From assembly GCF_014133895.1 (NCBI RefSeq), contig NC_050729.1:1170108-1234107 (forward strand): 64,000 nt of DNA, written 5' to 3'. Below the pieces are notes generated by a model. It was given only the letters and a program-made list of their open reading frames with translations, was not told the DNA's origin and did not search any database. Below are positions 27,530 through 37,240 of this stretch, in pieces. The DNA comes from Torulaspora globosa (lineage: Eukaryota > Ascomycota > Saccharomycetes > Saccharomycetales > Saccharomycetaceae). Each line of letters opens with the position of its first letter. Within the stretch, counting starts at the first letter, position 1. Position numbers and translations under genes: made by a program.

Positions 27530-29904
27530 TATCTTATGGTGTCAGTCTACTCTCGCTGCTGTATTTTGTAGTGTGCGGTGATGCCAATGATGCGCGGTTC
27601 GCCAAGTATTCGTTCAACAGATGGGAACTGCTAGAATACAGGTCGCAGGTGAAAGAATTGTTCTATTTTGCCCATGACAACTACCTAACAAAGGGGTACC
27701 CGTTTGACGAAGTGCGGCCATTGTCTTGCGTGCCGAAGGGAAGAAACTTCGATGACATCGGCGATACCATCACCAATGATGTTTTGGGCAATTTCTCAGC
27801 AACGTTGATAGACTCGCTGACAACCATTGCGATATTTAACGATAAGCAGAAGTTTCAGGACATGATTGAGCTCGTTAGGGATTCTTTTCCGAGGAAGTTT
27901 GACTTGGATTCTACCATACAAGTTTTCGAGACGACCATCAGAATCGTCGGCGGCCTGATTTCTTCCCATTTGTACGCCTCAGATCCTTCAAAGAGCGTCT
28001 ACCTGGGATCGGAATATGACGGGTTTCTCCTGGATCTTGCCCGCGACATGGCGGACCGCCTACTGCCGGCGTATCTTACCACAACCGGTTTGCCATTACC
28101 CCGGATCAACCTTCGATACGGACTGCGAAGTCTCACGGCAGATCTGGTCGCAGAGAATAATGTGGCAGCAATGGCAGGCCCGATGTTTGAGTTCACAATC
28201 CTTTCGTATCTGACTGGTGACGAAAAGTATGCCGCTGTCACAAGATATGCCATGAATAAGACTTGGTCGCTTCGATCTGAGCTTGATCTGCTGCCAATGT
28301 CTTTCAATCCTAAGACTGGCCAGTGCTACTCGCACTTCACTGGCATCGGAGCCTCTATAGACTCGTTCTACGAATACGCTTTAAAAGGAGCTATTTTATT
28401 TGATGACGCCAGTCTTTATGAGATATGGCGCGACTCATATACAGCTCTCGTGAGCAATTGCAAGGCCGATTGGTTTTACGTGAACGCTCAGTCAAGTACA
28501 GGCCAACTGTCTGCTCCCTGGATCGACTCCCTAGGTGCTTTTTTCCCAGGGCTGCAGGTGCTAGCCGGTGATGTCGAAGACGCAGTTTTCAAGAACATGA
28601 TGTCTCTAAAGTTGTGGAACACTTTTGGTGGGCTGCCAGAAAGATGGCAATTCCGAAGCGCTGCGACATTGCAGCCTGCTGCAGAATCGCCACAGGCATC
28701 GAAAGACTTTGCTGCGGAGCATCAAAGATTGAACGTACCGCTGGAATGGTATCCACTGAGGCCTGAGTTTATCGAATCGACATACTTCCTCTACCGGGCC
28801 ACAAAAGATCCTTTCTATCTTAATATAGGCGTAGAGGTACTGGAGAGCTTTCGGACCAGGTTCAAATTTGCGTGCGGATTCGGTGGGATACAGGACGTGA
28901 TCACTGGTGAGGTGCAAGATCGTATGGAAACGTTCGTTCTCAGCGAAACCCTAAAGTATTTGTATCTACTCTTTGATGAGGACAATGAGCTCCACCACAC
29001 TCGCGATAATATGATTTTCAGCACTGAGGCTCATCCTATGTGGCTCAAACGTGATGTTATCAAGAAGTACTCCCAAAAGAAGCGGTTCGACGACCAGTTG
29101 TATCTGCGACACATAGAGTTGCGCCATGCTGAGGATGCAAGGATAGCTGCCAGGAGAGCCAAAGGCTTCTTTGGGCGGAAACGGCTTGCTGGCCTGGCAA
29201 AATCGTTCTTCACAGAAGAGCTGCGAGCAGCCGACATAAATGCATCACAGGAAGCTCAGCCGAACCAGCCACCGACGTGTCCTCGTGCAACCACGGAAAC
29301 CTACCCCTGGAGCTACTCGGCGACCCTGAGTTACTTCGACAGGCTGTTTGAAATCGACTACATATACAACGATACGCTGATTAGGCCTGCCCCGATGGCG
29401 GCCCGCGGCTCCATCGAGATCAGAAAAGGCTTCTACGACCGGTGGGCCGACTCTAGACGCTCATTCTGCCGACTGCCGCCCACCACCGACAGCTTCGAGC
29501 TGATCCTCGACGTTCCCGGTCGCAGCAGCCCCGTCCGGCTCGCCAACGGCAGCATAAAGTGCAAGAGCCTGAGCGGCAGATGGAAGTTCCGCGGCGAGAA
29601 GCTGCAGCCGGGCAAGACCGACGTCTACGGCAACCGCATCACCACCTCACCCTTCCAGGTCGCAGACTGCCGCAACGTGTTCAGACCAAACGACCGCTCC
29701 GACCCGCGCACACCGATCCTGCTCTACCGGCTCACCGCCGTCAACGGCGTCGCGCTGCCGCGCGGAGCCACCGTCGTGTTCGACCGGCAGCACGTACTCA
29801 GGAACCCGGAACACTCCAGGACCCTCTACGACCTGTTCGGATGCAATCCGCAGAACCAGCTCATGCTCGACTCCACGCCCGTCGTAAACCTCTATTTAAG
29901 CTAG
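27523..29904 (+). CDS. HTM1: ER alpha-1,2-mannosidase Htm1/Mnl1 (EDEM-type, ERAD)
   Basis: 793 residues from the first in-frame ATG at 27523 (S. cerevisiae 796). The upstream in-frame extension begins at TTG and is rejected. The ATG starts directly with a signal peptide (LISYGVSLLSLLYFVVCGDA). Htm1 with Pdi1 trims Man8 to Man7 on misfolded glycoproteins, creating the Yos9 signal for degradation. The GH47 catalytic domain spans about residues 35-510, with conserved blocks LIDSLTTIAIF, MADRLLPAYLTTTGLP, IGASIDSFYEYALKGAILF and ETLKYLYLLFDEDNELHH. The long C-terminal region (about 510-793) is needed for Pdi1 association in the family. The last 0.5 kb is strikingly GC-rich. Confidence 0.95.
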   Translation: MLISYGVSLLSLLYFVVCGDANDARFAKYSFNRWELLEYRSQVKELFYFAHDNYLTKGYPFDEVRPLSCVPKGRNFDDIGDTITNDVLGNFSATLIDSLTTIAIFNDKQKFQDMIELVRDSFPRKFDLDSTIQVFETTIRIVGGLISSHLYASDPSKSVYLGSEYDGFLLDLARDMADRLLPAYLTTTGLPLPRINLRYGLRSLTADLVAENNVAAMAGPMFEFTILSYLTGDEKYAAVTRYAMNKTWSLRSELDLLPMSFNPKTGQCYSHFTGIGASIDSFYEYALKGAILFDDASLYEIWRDSYTALVSNCKADWFYVNAQSSTGQLSAPWIDSLGAFFPGLQVLAGDVEDAVFKNMMSLKLWNTFGGLPERWQFRSAATLQPAAESPQASKDFAAEHQRLNVPLEWYPLRPEFIESTYFLYRATKDPFYLNIGVEVLESFRTRFKFACGFGGIQDVITGEVQDRMETFVLSETLKYLYLLFDEDNELHHTRDNMIFSTEAHPMWLKRDVIKKYSQKKRFDDQLYLRHIELRHAEDARIAARRAKGFFGRKRLAGLAKSFFTEELRAADINASQEAQPNQPPTCPRATTETYPWSYSATLSYFDRLFEIDYIYNDTLIRPAPMAARGSIEIRKGFYDRWADSRRSFCRLPPTTDSFELILDVPGRSSPVRLANGSIKCKSLSGRWKFRGEKLQPGKTDVYGNRITTSPFQVADCRNVFRPNDRSDPRTPILLYRLTAVNGVALPRGATVVFDRQHVLRNPEHSRTLYDLFGCNPQNQLMLDSTPVVNLYLS

Positions 29905-30349
29905 ATAAAAGTAAATACCGGTCTCCTGGACCGTGGCAACGACCCAGACGGCCTGCCAAGGCCAGAGAGGCCTCGCTGAATTTTGTCTTCTTATCGGTGA
30001 TTTTAAGCTTAAGCTTCGTGGGAGCGCTGTTTGGCTGCGCTTTTTCGCTAAGCGAAGTAATAAAGAATCGGGAACCCACGTTAGTAAAGAATCGTGAGAG
30101 GTCGCGACAGTGTTGCTGTGGTTGTTTAGGGTTGTCTAGTGAGATTGGCAGGTATCAGAGATCTCCTTGAAGTGTTTGCTGCCATTGTACCAGAGTTTGA
30201 GCGTTTTCAGAGCGTGAGATTGTCAACAGATAAGTAAGCTTGCAGCTCCTGGTTTGGAATTGGTAGTTGTGGCAGGCTGTTTGGAGATATCGAGTGAAGT
30301 GAGAGGGTGTGGTAAGATCTGAGAGGTGCCCGGAGAGGATTTGGACAGG
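29905..30349. promoter_or_regulatory. HTM1-SCH9 intergenic region, ATG-free SCH9 leader
   Basis: 445 bp with no ATG on the plus strand right up to the SCH9 start, so a transcript starting anywhere in it would have no upstream ORF. It contains a small palindrome TTCGCTAAGCGAA near 30047 and a tandem AAGCTT near 30006. No gene is visible. Confidence 0.5.
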
Positions 30350-32560
30350 ATGATGAATTTTTTTGGATCGAAGTCCTCGGGCAATGCCGATGAGGGAGAC
30401 AGTAAGCATGGCTCGTCGGGGAACAGCAGCACCAACATGAATCGAGGATCTGGGTTTTTTCCGGGATTCACGTCGCAGACGGCTACTCCTACGACGGCGG
30501 TGAGCCAGAGTGCTTACGCGATGGGAACCACCGGGATCCCGTCGGAGAACCTTTTGAGCCATATGAAGGCTATGAACGATGGGACGTCCGGTGGAAACGC
30601 GGTTGCAGGCAGTACCGCGGAAATTGCTCCGGCAGTGAGTGAACAAGAGTATGTGCGGCAGTCGAATGAGCCGGCGCCAGCGGCCCATAAGGCCGTGAGC
30701 CCCCCTGTGGAGCATTTGGCTGCACCTGTCGGTAAGCCGGCTGGTGGCAAGAGAATCGGTTCTAAGACGTTGAACGCAGACGTACCTAGAGGTACGTTGA
30801 CTGTCACGATCGTCGAGGCCAAGGGTCTGCTCACGGCGTCGATGGAATCTCAGCCTTACGTCGTTTGCACCTTTGAAAGCTCCGAGTTTATTTCGGAGGG
30901 TCCGGAGTCAATGGATAGCAAACCGGGGTCGCAGAATGTCGAGGGTTGGAATCGCAGTGGTCTAAAAAAGCATAGACCGTTGTATACACATCGGTCGTCG
31001 TCACATTTGAACAAGTTGGCAGAAGAGAAGCATAACGGCGGCAGTCGCAGCAGCACAAATCCTATTTGGCACCACGAAACCACCTTCGATGTGCTCGGGG
31101 ACCGCTCGGAGTTGGACATTTCTGTATATGATGCTGTGCACGACGATATGTTTCTAGGGCAAGTGAGGCTACGTCCTCGGATCCATGATACAGCGAAGGC
31201 TTCGCAGTGCCAATGGTATAGTCTGCAGAGTAGGGTTATCGATGAGAATATTGCGGGAGAAATTCTCATCAAGTGGCATTATTCATCGACGAAAAAGAGA
31301 CAGTACGGGCCACAAGACTTTGAGGTGTTGAGATTACTTGGGAAAGGTACCTTTGGACAGGTCTACCAAGTTAGAAAGAAGGATTCGAAGAGGATATATG
31401 CAATGAAAGTGCTTTCTAAGAAGGTTATCGTCAAGAAAAACGAAATCGCTCATACTATAGGAGAAAGGAATATCCTGGTGCGCACCGCTTCCAAATCTTG
31501 CCCATTTATCGTTGGTCTGAAATTTTCGTTTCAAACTCCTGCCGATTTGTATCTAGTTACAGACTTCATGAGCGGTGGAGAACTCTTTTGGCATTTGCAG
31601 AAAGAAGGGAGGTTTTCTGAGGATAGAGCCAAGTTTTACATTGCTGAGCTAGTGATGGCGCTAGAATACCTACACGATAATGATATCGTTTACAGAGATT
31701 TGAAGCCAGAGAACATATTGCTGGATGCCAACGGCAATATCGCTCTTTGTGATTTCGGGTTATCGAAGGCAGAATTGAAAGACCGTACAAATACTTTTTG
31801 TGGGACCACTGAATACCTGGCGCCGGAACTCCTGCTTGATGAAACTGGCTATACAAAGATGGTGGACTTCTGGTCTTTGGGTGTGCTAATATTCGAAATG
31901 TGCTGCGGGTGGTCGCCGTTCTTCGCTGAAGATAACCAAAAGATGTATCAAAAGATTGCATTCGGTAAGGTTAAATTCCCTCGTGACGTTCTATCGCCTG
32001 AAGGGCGCTCGTTCGTCAAGGGCCTACTGAACAGAAACCCAAGACATAGACTAGGCGCGATCGATGACGGCAGAGAGTTAAGAGCGCATCCTTTTTTCGC
32101 AGACATCGACTGGGATGCGCTCAGGGACAAAAAGATTCCACCTCCGTTCAAGCCACATTTGAGCTCGGAGACGGATACGTCAAATTTCGATCCTGAATTC
32201 ACTCAAGCATCCACCTCCTTCATGAACAAGCATCAGCCAATAGCAGCAACTCCTCTGTCACCTGGTATGCAAGCAAAATTTGCAGGCTTCACCTTCGTCG
32301 ACGAGTCCGCCATGGATGAACATTACAATGCAGCTTATAATAGCCGCAAGTTCCTGCAGAACTCCTACTTCATGGAACCTGGCTCTTTCATCCCAGGTAA
32401 TCCTAACCTACCACCCGACGAGGACGTCATCGACGACCATGAAGATGACGATGCCAGCGAATTCGCTCTTGGAAAGGGAGCTCACAATGCCGGCCAGGTA
32501 GACTACGATGGTGATCAGCACATGGACGACGAGTTTGTGAGCGGAAAGTTTGAAATTTGA
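30350..32560 (+). CDS. SCH9: AGC kinase Sch9 (S6K/Akt-like TORC1 effector)
   Basis: 736 residues from the ATG pair at 30350/30353; the orthologue starts MMNFF as here, and the upstream GTG extension is rejected. S. cerevisiae Sch9 is longer (824), mainly through Asn repeats missing here. TORC1 phosphorylates Sch9 at the vacuole to drive ribosome biogenesis. A C2-like domain (about 145-310) contains VTIVEAKGLL and the YVVCTFESSEF strand. The kinase domain (about 324-585) shows GKGTFGQVYQV, the VYRDLKPEN catalytic loop, DFG and the activation loop TFCGTTEYLAPE with the PDK1-site Thr. The C-tail keeps the turn motif (TPLSP, about 635) and the hydrophobic motif FAGFTFVDES (about 645), then an acidic end. 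Confidence 0.97.
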   Translation: MMNFFGSKSSGNADEGDSKHGSSGNSSTNMNRGSGFFPGFTSQTATPTTAVSQSAYAMGTTGIPSENLLSHMKAMNDGTSGGNAVAGSTAEIAPAVSEQEYVRQSNEPAPAAHKAVSPPVEHLAAPVGKPAGGKRIGSKTLNADVPRGTLTVTIVEAKGLLTASMESQPYVVCTFESSEFISEGPESMDSKPGSQNVEGWNRSGLKKHRPLYTHRSSSHLNKLAEEKHNGGSRSSTNPIWHHETTFDVLGDRSELDISVYDAVHDDMFLGQVRLRPRIHDTAKASQCQWYSLQSRVIDENIAGEILIKWHYSSTKKRQYGPQDFEVLRLLGKGTFGQVYQVRKKDSKRIYAMKVLSKKVIVKKNEIAHTIGERNILVRTASKSCPFIVGLKFSFQTPADLYLVTDFMSGGELFWHLQKEGRFSEDRAKFYIAELVMALEYLHDNDIVYRDLKPENILLDANGNIALCDFGLSKAELKDRTNTFCGTTEYLAPELLLDETGYTKMVDFWSLGVLIFEMCCGWSPFFAEDNQKMYQKIAFGKVKFPRDVLSPEGRSFVKGLLNRNPRHRLGAIDDGRELRAHPFFADIDWDALRDKKIPPPFKPHLSSETDTSNFDPEFTQASTSFMNKHQPIAATPLSPGMQAKFAGFTFVDESAMDEHYNAAYNSRKFLQNSYFMEPGSFIPGNPNLPPDEDVIDDHEDDDASEFALGKGAHNAGQVDYDGDQHMDDEFVSGKFEI

Positions 32561-33046
32561 TTGTATCCATAATATGTAATTTTTTAGTCCAATTGACGTT
32601 ATAGCCGTTTATTCTGAGGCCTGGTGCTGGCCCTAGGCCATTTCGTTGGGCTTTGCGGCGTCAGCAAGTGTTACTGGTGTTATTTCTACAGTCAGTAGGC
32701 CGTTTTGATCGCTTGGAGTCGGCAAATCGAACTTTATTGGCCAGTTAATAAGACTACGCGACTCTAAGCACTCAAAAGGAGGCTTAGAAGTCAATGGACT
32801 AGCTAGCTAGCTTTGGCTTTACTGGTGCGCCAAAGTTTCCTCGAAAGCGCGACGTTTCGTTGTTAAGAATTGTGGGCTGTTCAGCCTCAAGGTAAACATA
32901 TAGTTACTTGAACGAGAATACTGAGCGGTTAGAGCTGCTGGATATCACATAGCTATTACAGAATCATCGGAAAAATCACATAAAGTCAGACCTATTGAGC
33001 GTATCAGCTTTGGAACAGTTTCTCACAGTGCTCGTTGTTGTGACGG
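32561..33046. other. SCH9-SKN7 intergenic region
   Basis: 486 bp, presumably the SCH9 terminator and SKN7 promoter. Apart from a short CTAGCTAGCTAGC repeat near 32802 I see no gene or strong regulatory site. Confidence 0.5.
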
Positions 33047-34690
33047 ATGCATGGCAAGACTATAAAAATGAACAGCAGTAAGAGCAACGGTACGGACATC
33101 AGCCGAACTAGCACCAGTACTTCGATTCCAACCAGTGCCGCTGGCACAAAAGCGACCTCAAACGATTTTGTGCGAAAGCTCTTTGGGATATTGGAGAGAG
33201 GGGAATATCCAGACATCGTCCGTTGGACAGAGAGTGGCGATAGCTTTGTAGTGCTGGATACGGGCAAATTCACGACACAAATTTTACCTAATCATTTCAA
33301 GCACTCCAACTTTGCCAGTTTTGTTCGTCAGTTGAACAAGTACGACTTCCATAAGGTCAAGAAGACGCCCGAGGAGCGACAGACATCTCAGTATGGAGAA
33401 CTCAGCTGGGAGTTCAAACATCCGTTCTTCAGCCGTCATAACGAGGAGGCTTTAGACAATATCAAGAGGAAGACAACGGTTCAAAAGAAGATATTGCTGG
33501 ACGAGAACGCCGTTGTGCTGCAGTCAAACGATCAACAAGGCCTACAGGATAAATCAGCGATTAGCTTAATCTTGTCTAATACAGTGGCGAAGGAGAAGTT
33601 CAACTCGCTGAAAAGGAAGGTTGACCGTTTGCAGAAAGACCTTGATTTTGCCAAGGAGGAAAAGTATGCTGCAAAGCTGGAGTTTCAAAAGCTCAATGCC
33701 AAGTATAACACGATTGTGGAAAGTCTTCTAACTTTTAAGAGCGTCAACGACAGCTTGGTGAACAATTTCAATCAGCTCTGCTCAATGTTATCCGGTCGGG
33801 GGTTTGATCTGCCACAGAATTTTTACAATCAAATTGATGTCGGTGACAATATGAACAAGACTGTTAACATCAGCCAAAAGCTAGCAAAACCATATGAGCT
33901 GAGTAGTGCGAGCGCGATGGTTCCTGGAACACTACGAGACACTCCTGATGCAGAAGCCACTGATTTATCACTCCCGCTGCAAGATGTCACCACTGGGAAG
34001 CCTGTTACAGAGCTTGAACCGGGCGATCAATCTGCCTTGACGGATGGTTTTCATGTGCTACTTGTTGAGGATGACGCAGTCTGTATACAGCTTTGCTCCA
34101 AATTTCTACGAAAATACGGATGTACAGTAGAAGTGGTAACGGATGGGCTGTCGGCGATATCTACTCTCGAGAAATTTAGGTACGATCTGGTCTTGATGGA
34201 TATCGTTATGCCCAATTTAGATGGGGCTACGGCAACTTCAATAGTCCGAAGCTTCGACAATCACACTCCCATCATCGCTATGACAGGTAATATTGAAGAT
34301 CAGGACCTAATAACGTATTTGCAACATGGCATGAATGACATATTAGCTAAGCCTTTCACGAAAGATGACTTGCATTCCATGCTTATTCGTTACCTAAGAG
34401 ACAGAGTGCCGCTATCCAAACAACAACAGGAAAAGGAACGAACAGTGAGTCAAATGCAAGCTCAAGCACATACGCAGCCACCGTCGCAAGAACATTCAGA
34501 GTCACAGTCGCAAAGCCAAACACGATCGCAATCACAATCTCTGGCTCAAGCGAGGCCGCCACTTCAAAGCCATCACGCGATTCAGTCAATATCTGGCAGT
34601 GTGTCGCAACCGCCGTCATCATCTGTTTCAGAAGGAGATGTGAAGAGCTTGATAGAGGACGAACCTTTGTTGAAGAAACAGCGGGTATAG
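33047..34690 (+). CDS. SKN7: Response-regulator transcription factor Skn7
   Basis: 547 residues. The nuclear end-point of the Sln1-Ypd1 phosphorelay, it also cooperates with Yap1 in oxidative-stress gene activation. The HSF-type DNA-binding domain (about 40-150) includes FVRKLFGILERGEYPDIVRW and NFASFVRQLNKYDFHKVK. A coiled coil follows (about 185-245, KFNSLKRKVDRLQKDLDFAK). The receiver domain (about 340-460) has the acidic pair VEDDA, phospho-acceptor Asp385 in LVLMDIVMPNLDG and the conserved Lys in ILAKPFTKDD. The C-terminus is Gln/Ser-rich, as in activation domains. An in-frame ATG at 33068 has a better A-rich context and may be the main start. Confidence 0.97.
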   Translation: MHGKTIKMNSSKSNGTDISRTSTSTSIPTSAAGTKATSNDFVRKLFGILERGEYPDIVRWTESGDSFVVLDTGKFTTQILPNHFKHSNFASFVRQLNKYDFHKVKKTPEERQTSQYGELSWEFKHPFFSRHNEEALDNIKRKTTVQKKILLDENAVVLQSNDQQGLQDKSAISLILSNTVAKEKFNSLKRKVDRLQKDLDFAKEEKYAAKLEFQKLNAKYNTIVESLLTFKSVNDSLVNNFNQLCSMLSGRGFDLPQNFYNQIDVGDNMNKTVNISQKLAKPYELSSASAMVPGTLRDTPDAEATDLSLPLQDVTTGKPVTELEPGDQSALTDGFHVLLVEDDAVCIQLCSKFLRKYGCTVEVVTDGLSAISTLEKFRYDLVLMDIVMPNLDGATATSIVRSFDNHTPIIAMTGNIEDQDLITYLQHGMNDILAKPFTKDDLHSMLIRYLRDRVPLSKQQQEKERTVSQMQAQAHTQPPSQEHSESQSQSQTRSQSQSLAQARPPLQSHHAIQSISGSVSQPPSSSVSEGDVKSLIEDEPLLKKQRV

Positions 34691-34819
34691 TTTCGTCTTT
34701 TGGGTAAACAGGTTATTTTGGGGGGTTGTAAGTTCGAGTACGTGGAGAACTGATTTTTTATACATGTATTTGGGCCGTTAATTAGAAGTGAAAACAGTTA
34801 ATTGATACTCGACTTGTGG

Positions 34820-36271
34820 TTATTCTTCCACAGCCACTGTCACATTATTGTCAAATCTGACAGAAGTCCGCCGCCTGTGCGAGATCCCAACATTATCTGG
34901 GATCTCCAAATCGAACTCTTGTCCATTCTTTAGTAAATCAGTAAGGTCAGGCCGGGCGTTTCTCATGGATGACCTACGTCTGGATTGGTCAGCAAAGCTG
35001 TGAGAGGGGAGCGAAAACTGCGCGGCACGCATCTTAACCGTGCGCTGGGAAAGTTCCTTATTGCATCTATTACATTGACATAGGAACCCCCAGTTTACTC
35101 TCAATTCTCGCCTTCTTAGCTTGACGCCGTGAAGTGGATTTACATAGGTCGTGAACAGTTCATCGCCGGCCTTGATGATTTTTCTTGCATAGACTTTCAA
35201 CCGCAGCTTGTCGTCAATCTCGTAACGCACATTTGGCTCACAGTCGTGGTTGATAAAGGCATACAAGGGATAAATCTGACCCGCTACTTGATTGAGGTTG
35301 AATTTCCCGACATATATGAGAAACTTGTCCAGATCGATTTCTGCACTTTTTGGGAATGCTTCTTTAAAAAGCTCATAAGCTCTCTCCCAAATAGGTTCTG
35401 GGTCGCTAGTACCCACAGCACCACTTGAAGCGTCGAAAGTACCACCAACGTTTGTTGAATCGCTTACACGGTTCCTTAACCTTTGCGAAACCTGGGCAAG
35501 AGGAGCAAACCGTTTCAAGATATCGTCCTTACCAACGAGACTGCTAGCGTAAATGATACCAACAGAGTATGCCGCCACAAATACGTTATCCATGCAAAAC
35601 TTCTCAAATTTTGCCCACCCTGAGCCGCTGATAGCTTGATTCCTAGCTTTGACATGTTTCAGAGCAGCATGTGTTAAGTCTCGTTTCTTACAATTACGAT
35701 TGCACCAGACTGAGCGACATCCGTTGCAGTCCAGTCCATTCATCATGATAAAATGATCACTGTGGCCCAGAGAATTTCCGCAAAGTGAACAGACTTTACC
35801 GGCTTGCATCAAAGTGAGCTTTTCGATTGGCGGAATCGTCACCAAGGGCATCGACTCAGCCGAAATCAATTCACCCTGCTGGATCTCGTGTTTGGCAAAC
35901 AAACCACGCCCTCTGCCATTTCCAGCAGCTCTGAGCTCGATATTCTTGGGCAATCCCAAGTCCTTCAGAACCTCCGAGACGTTAGGAAGCTCTACCTGCG
36001 AGCAATACGTCTCGAGCTCGGCTTCATCTGTCGCATAAAGGTTGTGCTTGGTGAGTGTATGTAATAGCGTGTGCTGGGTGATTCTCCATTCTGGATGTCG
36101 CAGGATAATCCTTTCAAACAGACCGTCTATTTCAAGATCTTCCGTAGAGGGCTCCTCCTTCCAAAGCAGCACAACATCATCACATATCTGCTGAGCCTCT
36201 GGAACTATGCTTTTGTTCACGTACTGCTCTACCGAGTCATTAAGTGTCAGCGTTTCGATCTTCAAAGGCAT
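34820..36271 (-). CDS. SET5: SET-domain histone methyltransferase Set5
   Basis: 483 residues (S. cerevisiae 526). Set5 methylates histone H4 (Lys5, 8, 12) and associates with chromatin. The SET domain is split by a zinc-binding MYND-like insert, as in the SMYD family: the N-SET part begins ELRAAGNGRGRGLFAKHEI (about 112-130). The zinc cluster follows, with CSLCGNSLGHSDHF and CNGCRSVWCNRNCKK (about 160-197). The catalytic NHDCEPN motif occurs in YAFINHDCEPNVRYEI (about 342-357), and a post-SET cysteine group reads CQCNRC. The C-terminus is basic with RRRSS and RRRTS stretches. Start at the first ATG; the divergent partner is FMP10. Confidence 0.93.
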   Translation of the reverse strand: MPLKIETLTLNDSVEQYVNKSIVPEAQQICDDVVLLWKEEPSTEDLEIDGLFERIILRHPEWRITQHTLLHTLTKHNLYATDEAELETYCSQVELPNVSEVLKDLGLPKNIELRAAGNGRGRGLFAKHEIQQGELISAESMPLVTIPPIEKLTLMQAGKVCSLCGNSLGHSDHFIMMNGLDCNGCRSVWCNRNCKKRDLTHAALKHVKARNQAISGSGWAKFEKFCMDNVFVAAYSVGIIYASSLVGKDDILKRFAPLAQVSQRLRNRVSDSTNVGGTFDASSGAVGTSDPEPIWERAYELFKEAFPKSAEIDLDKFLIYVGKFNLNQVAGQIYPLYAFINHDCEPNVRYEIDDKLRLKVYARKIIKAGDELFTTYVNPLHGVKLRRRELRVNWGFLCQCNRCNKELSQRTVKMRAAQFSLPSHSFADQSRRRSSMRNARPDLTDLLKNGQEFDLEIPDNVGISHRRRTSVRFDNNVTVAVEE

Positions 36272-36386
36272 GGGACTTCCTTACCCGTATAGCAATCTCT
36301 AGCAACTTCTCCTGTATGCAAAACTGCTCTCTGGCAGGTTGCCATCTTTAGAGGTTGATCTTTCAGTAGTTGATCTAAGGTTTCAT

Positions 36387-36467
36387 ATGAACGATCGCCC
36401 TCCACAAACCAACAACTTTAACGAAGCACCACTTCGTAAGCAGAAGAAGGGTAAATTTGGCCTTTGA
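36387..36467 (+). other. 26-codon upstream ORF immediately before FMP10
   Basis: ATG at 36387 opens 26 codons (Asn/Pro-rich start, Lys/Arg-rich end) and stops with TGA at 36465-36467, two bases before the FMP10 ATG at 36470. It is either a regulatory uORF lying in the FMP10 leader or untranscribed sequence. Confidence 0.4.
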
Positions 36468-36469
36468 AG

Positions 36470-37195
36470 ATGTTCAGATCCGTTGGAACTCGATTGCTCA
36501 GGAGGCAGTATGCTAGTTCTGCGCAACAGGCTGCCAAACAGTTCACCGTGAAGCCCAAGAAGACCACCAGAAGATGGGTGCCGATTACAATCTTTGGAGT
36601 CAGTTTCCTGACCGGGTGGTACGTTACAGAGCATATGACATTCACAGACCTGATGGCCTACTGGCGGTATGACTCGCTGCCCCAGGGATCTGAACAGGTG
36701 GAGAAATACAAGCAGGAACTGTTCAACCGTAGCGAACAGCTGCCTGTTGTGAAGCAGCTGCAGCAAGCCGGCTACATGGAGGTGTTTCCCGATAGATCCA
36801 AACAGGTGCCGCTGATTGACAGGGCTCTGAGCACCCCAGGCGGAGTGGCAATCCCACCAAGGTTCTTCTACGATCCGTTGCGCAAGGAGACTGTCGGAGT
36901 GTACCACTTGGGCATGAAGCTCACTGGGTATCCGTTTATTGTCCATGGTGGGATCCTGGCCACGGTCATGGAGGACCTTATGAGAGAGAGCGTCAAGTTT
37001 ATCAGGTCGAAGGCGGGAGAAATTACCAAAGACCTGTCCATCTCCTACAAGTTCCCGACTTTTGCTAACCAGTTTGTGGTGATCCGGACGACCAAAGTCG
37101 AGGAATTCGGTAAGAACGTCAAGCTGAGCGTCGAGGTCATGGACCAGAGCGGTAACAGGCAGCTGGTCACCGGCCGGGCCACTTTCACCACTTGA
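36470..37195 (+). CDS. FMP10: Mitochondrial 4HBT thioesterase-like protein Fmp10 (YER182W)
   Basis: 241 residues from the ATG at 36470; two codons further upstream the frame has only a TTG. S. cerevisiae Fmp10 is 244 residues and found in mitochondria; its function is unknown. The N-terminus (MFRSVGTRLLRRQYASSA) is a basic, acid-free presequence. One membrane-spanning candidate (WVPITIFGVSFLTGWYV, about 36-52) follows, then a hotdog/4HBT-like domain (about 140-240) with YHLGMKLTGYPFIVHGGILA, where the HGG turn is typical of thioesterases. The adjacent FAU1 matches the YER182W-YER183C neighbourhood. Confidence 0.88.
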   Translation: MFRSVGTRLLRRQYASSAQQAAKQFTVKPKKTTRRWVPITIFGVSFLTGWYVTEHMTFTDLMAYWRYDSLPQGSEQVEKYKQELFNRSEQLPVVKQLQQAGYMEVFPDRSKQVPLIDRALSTPGGVAIPPRFFYDPLRKETVGVYHLGMKLTGYPFIVHGGILATVMEDLMRESVKFIRSKAGEITKDLSISYKFPTFANQFVVIRTTKVEEFGKNVKLSVEVMDQSGNRQLVTGRATFTT

Positions 37196-37240
37196 TCGCC
37201 TCGCGGACCATCTCTTGTAAGTACATACACAGTCTACAGT

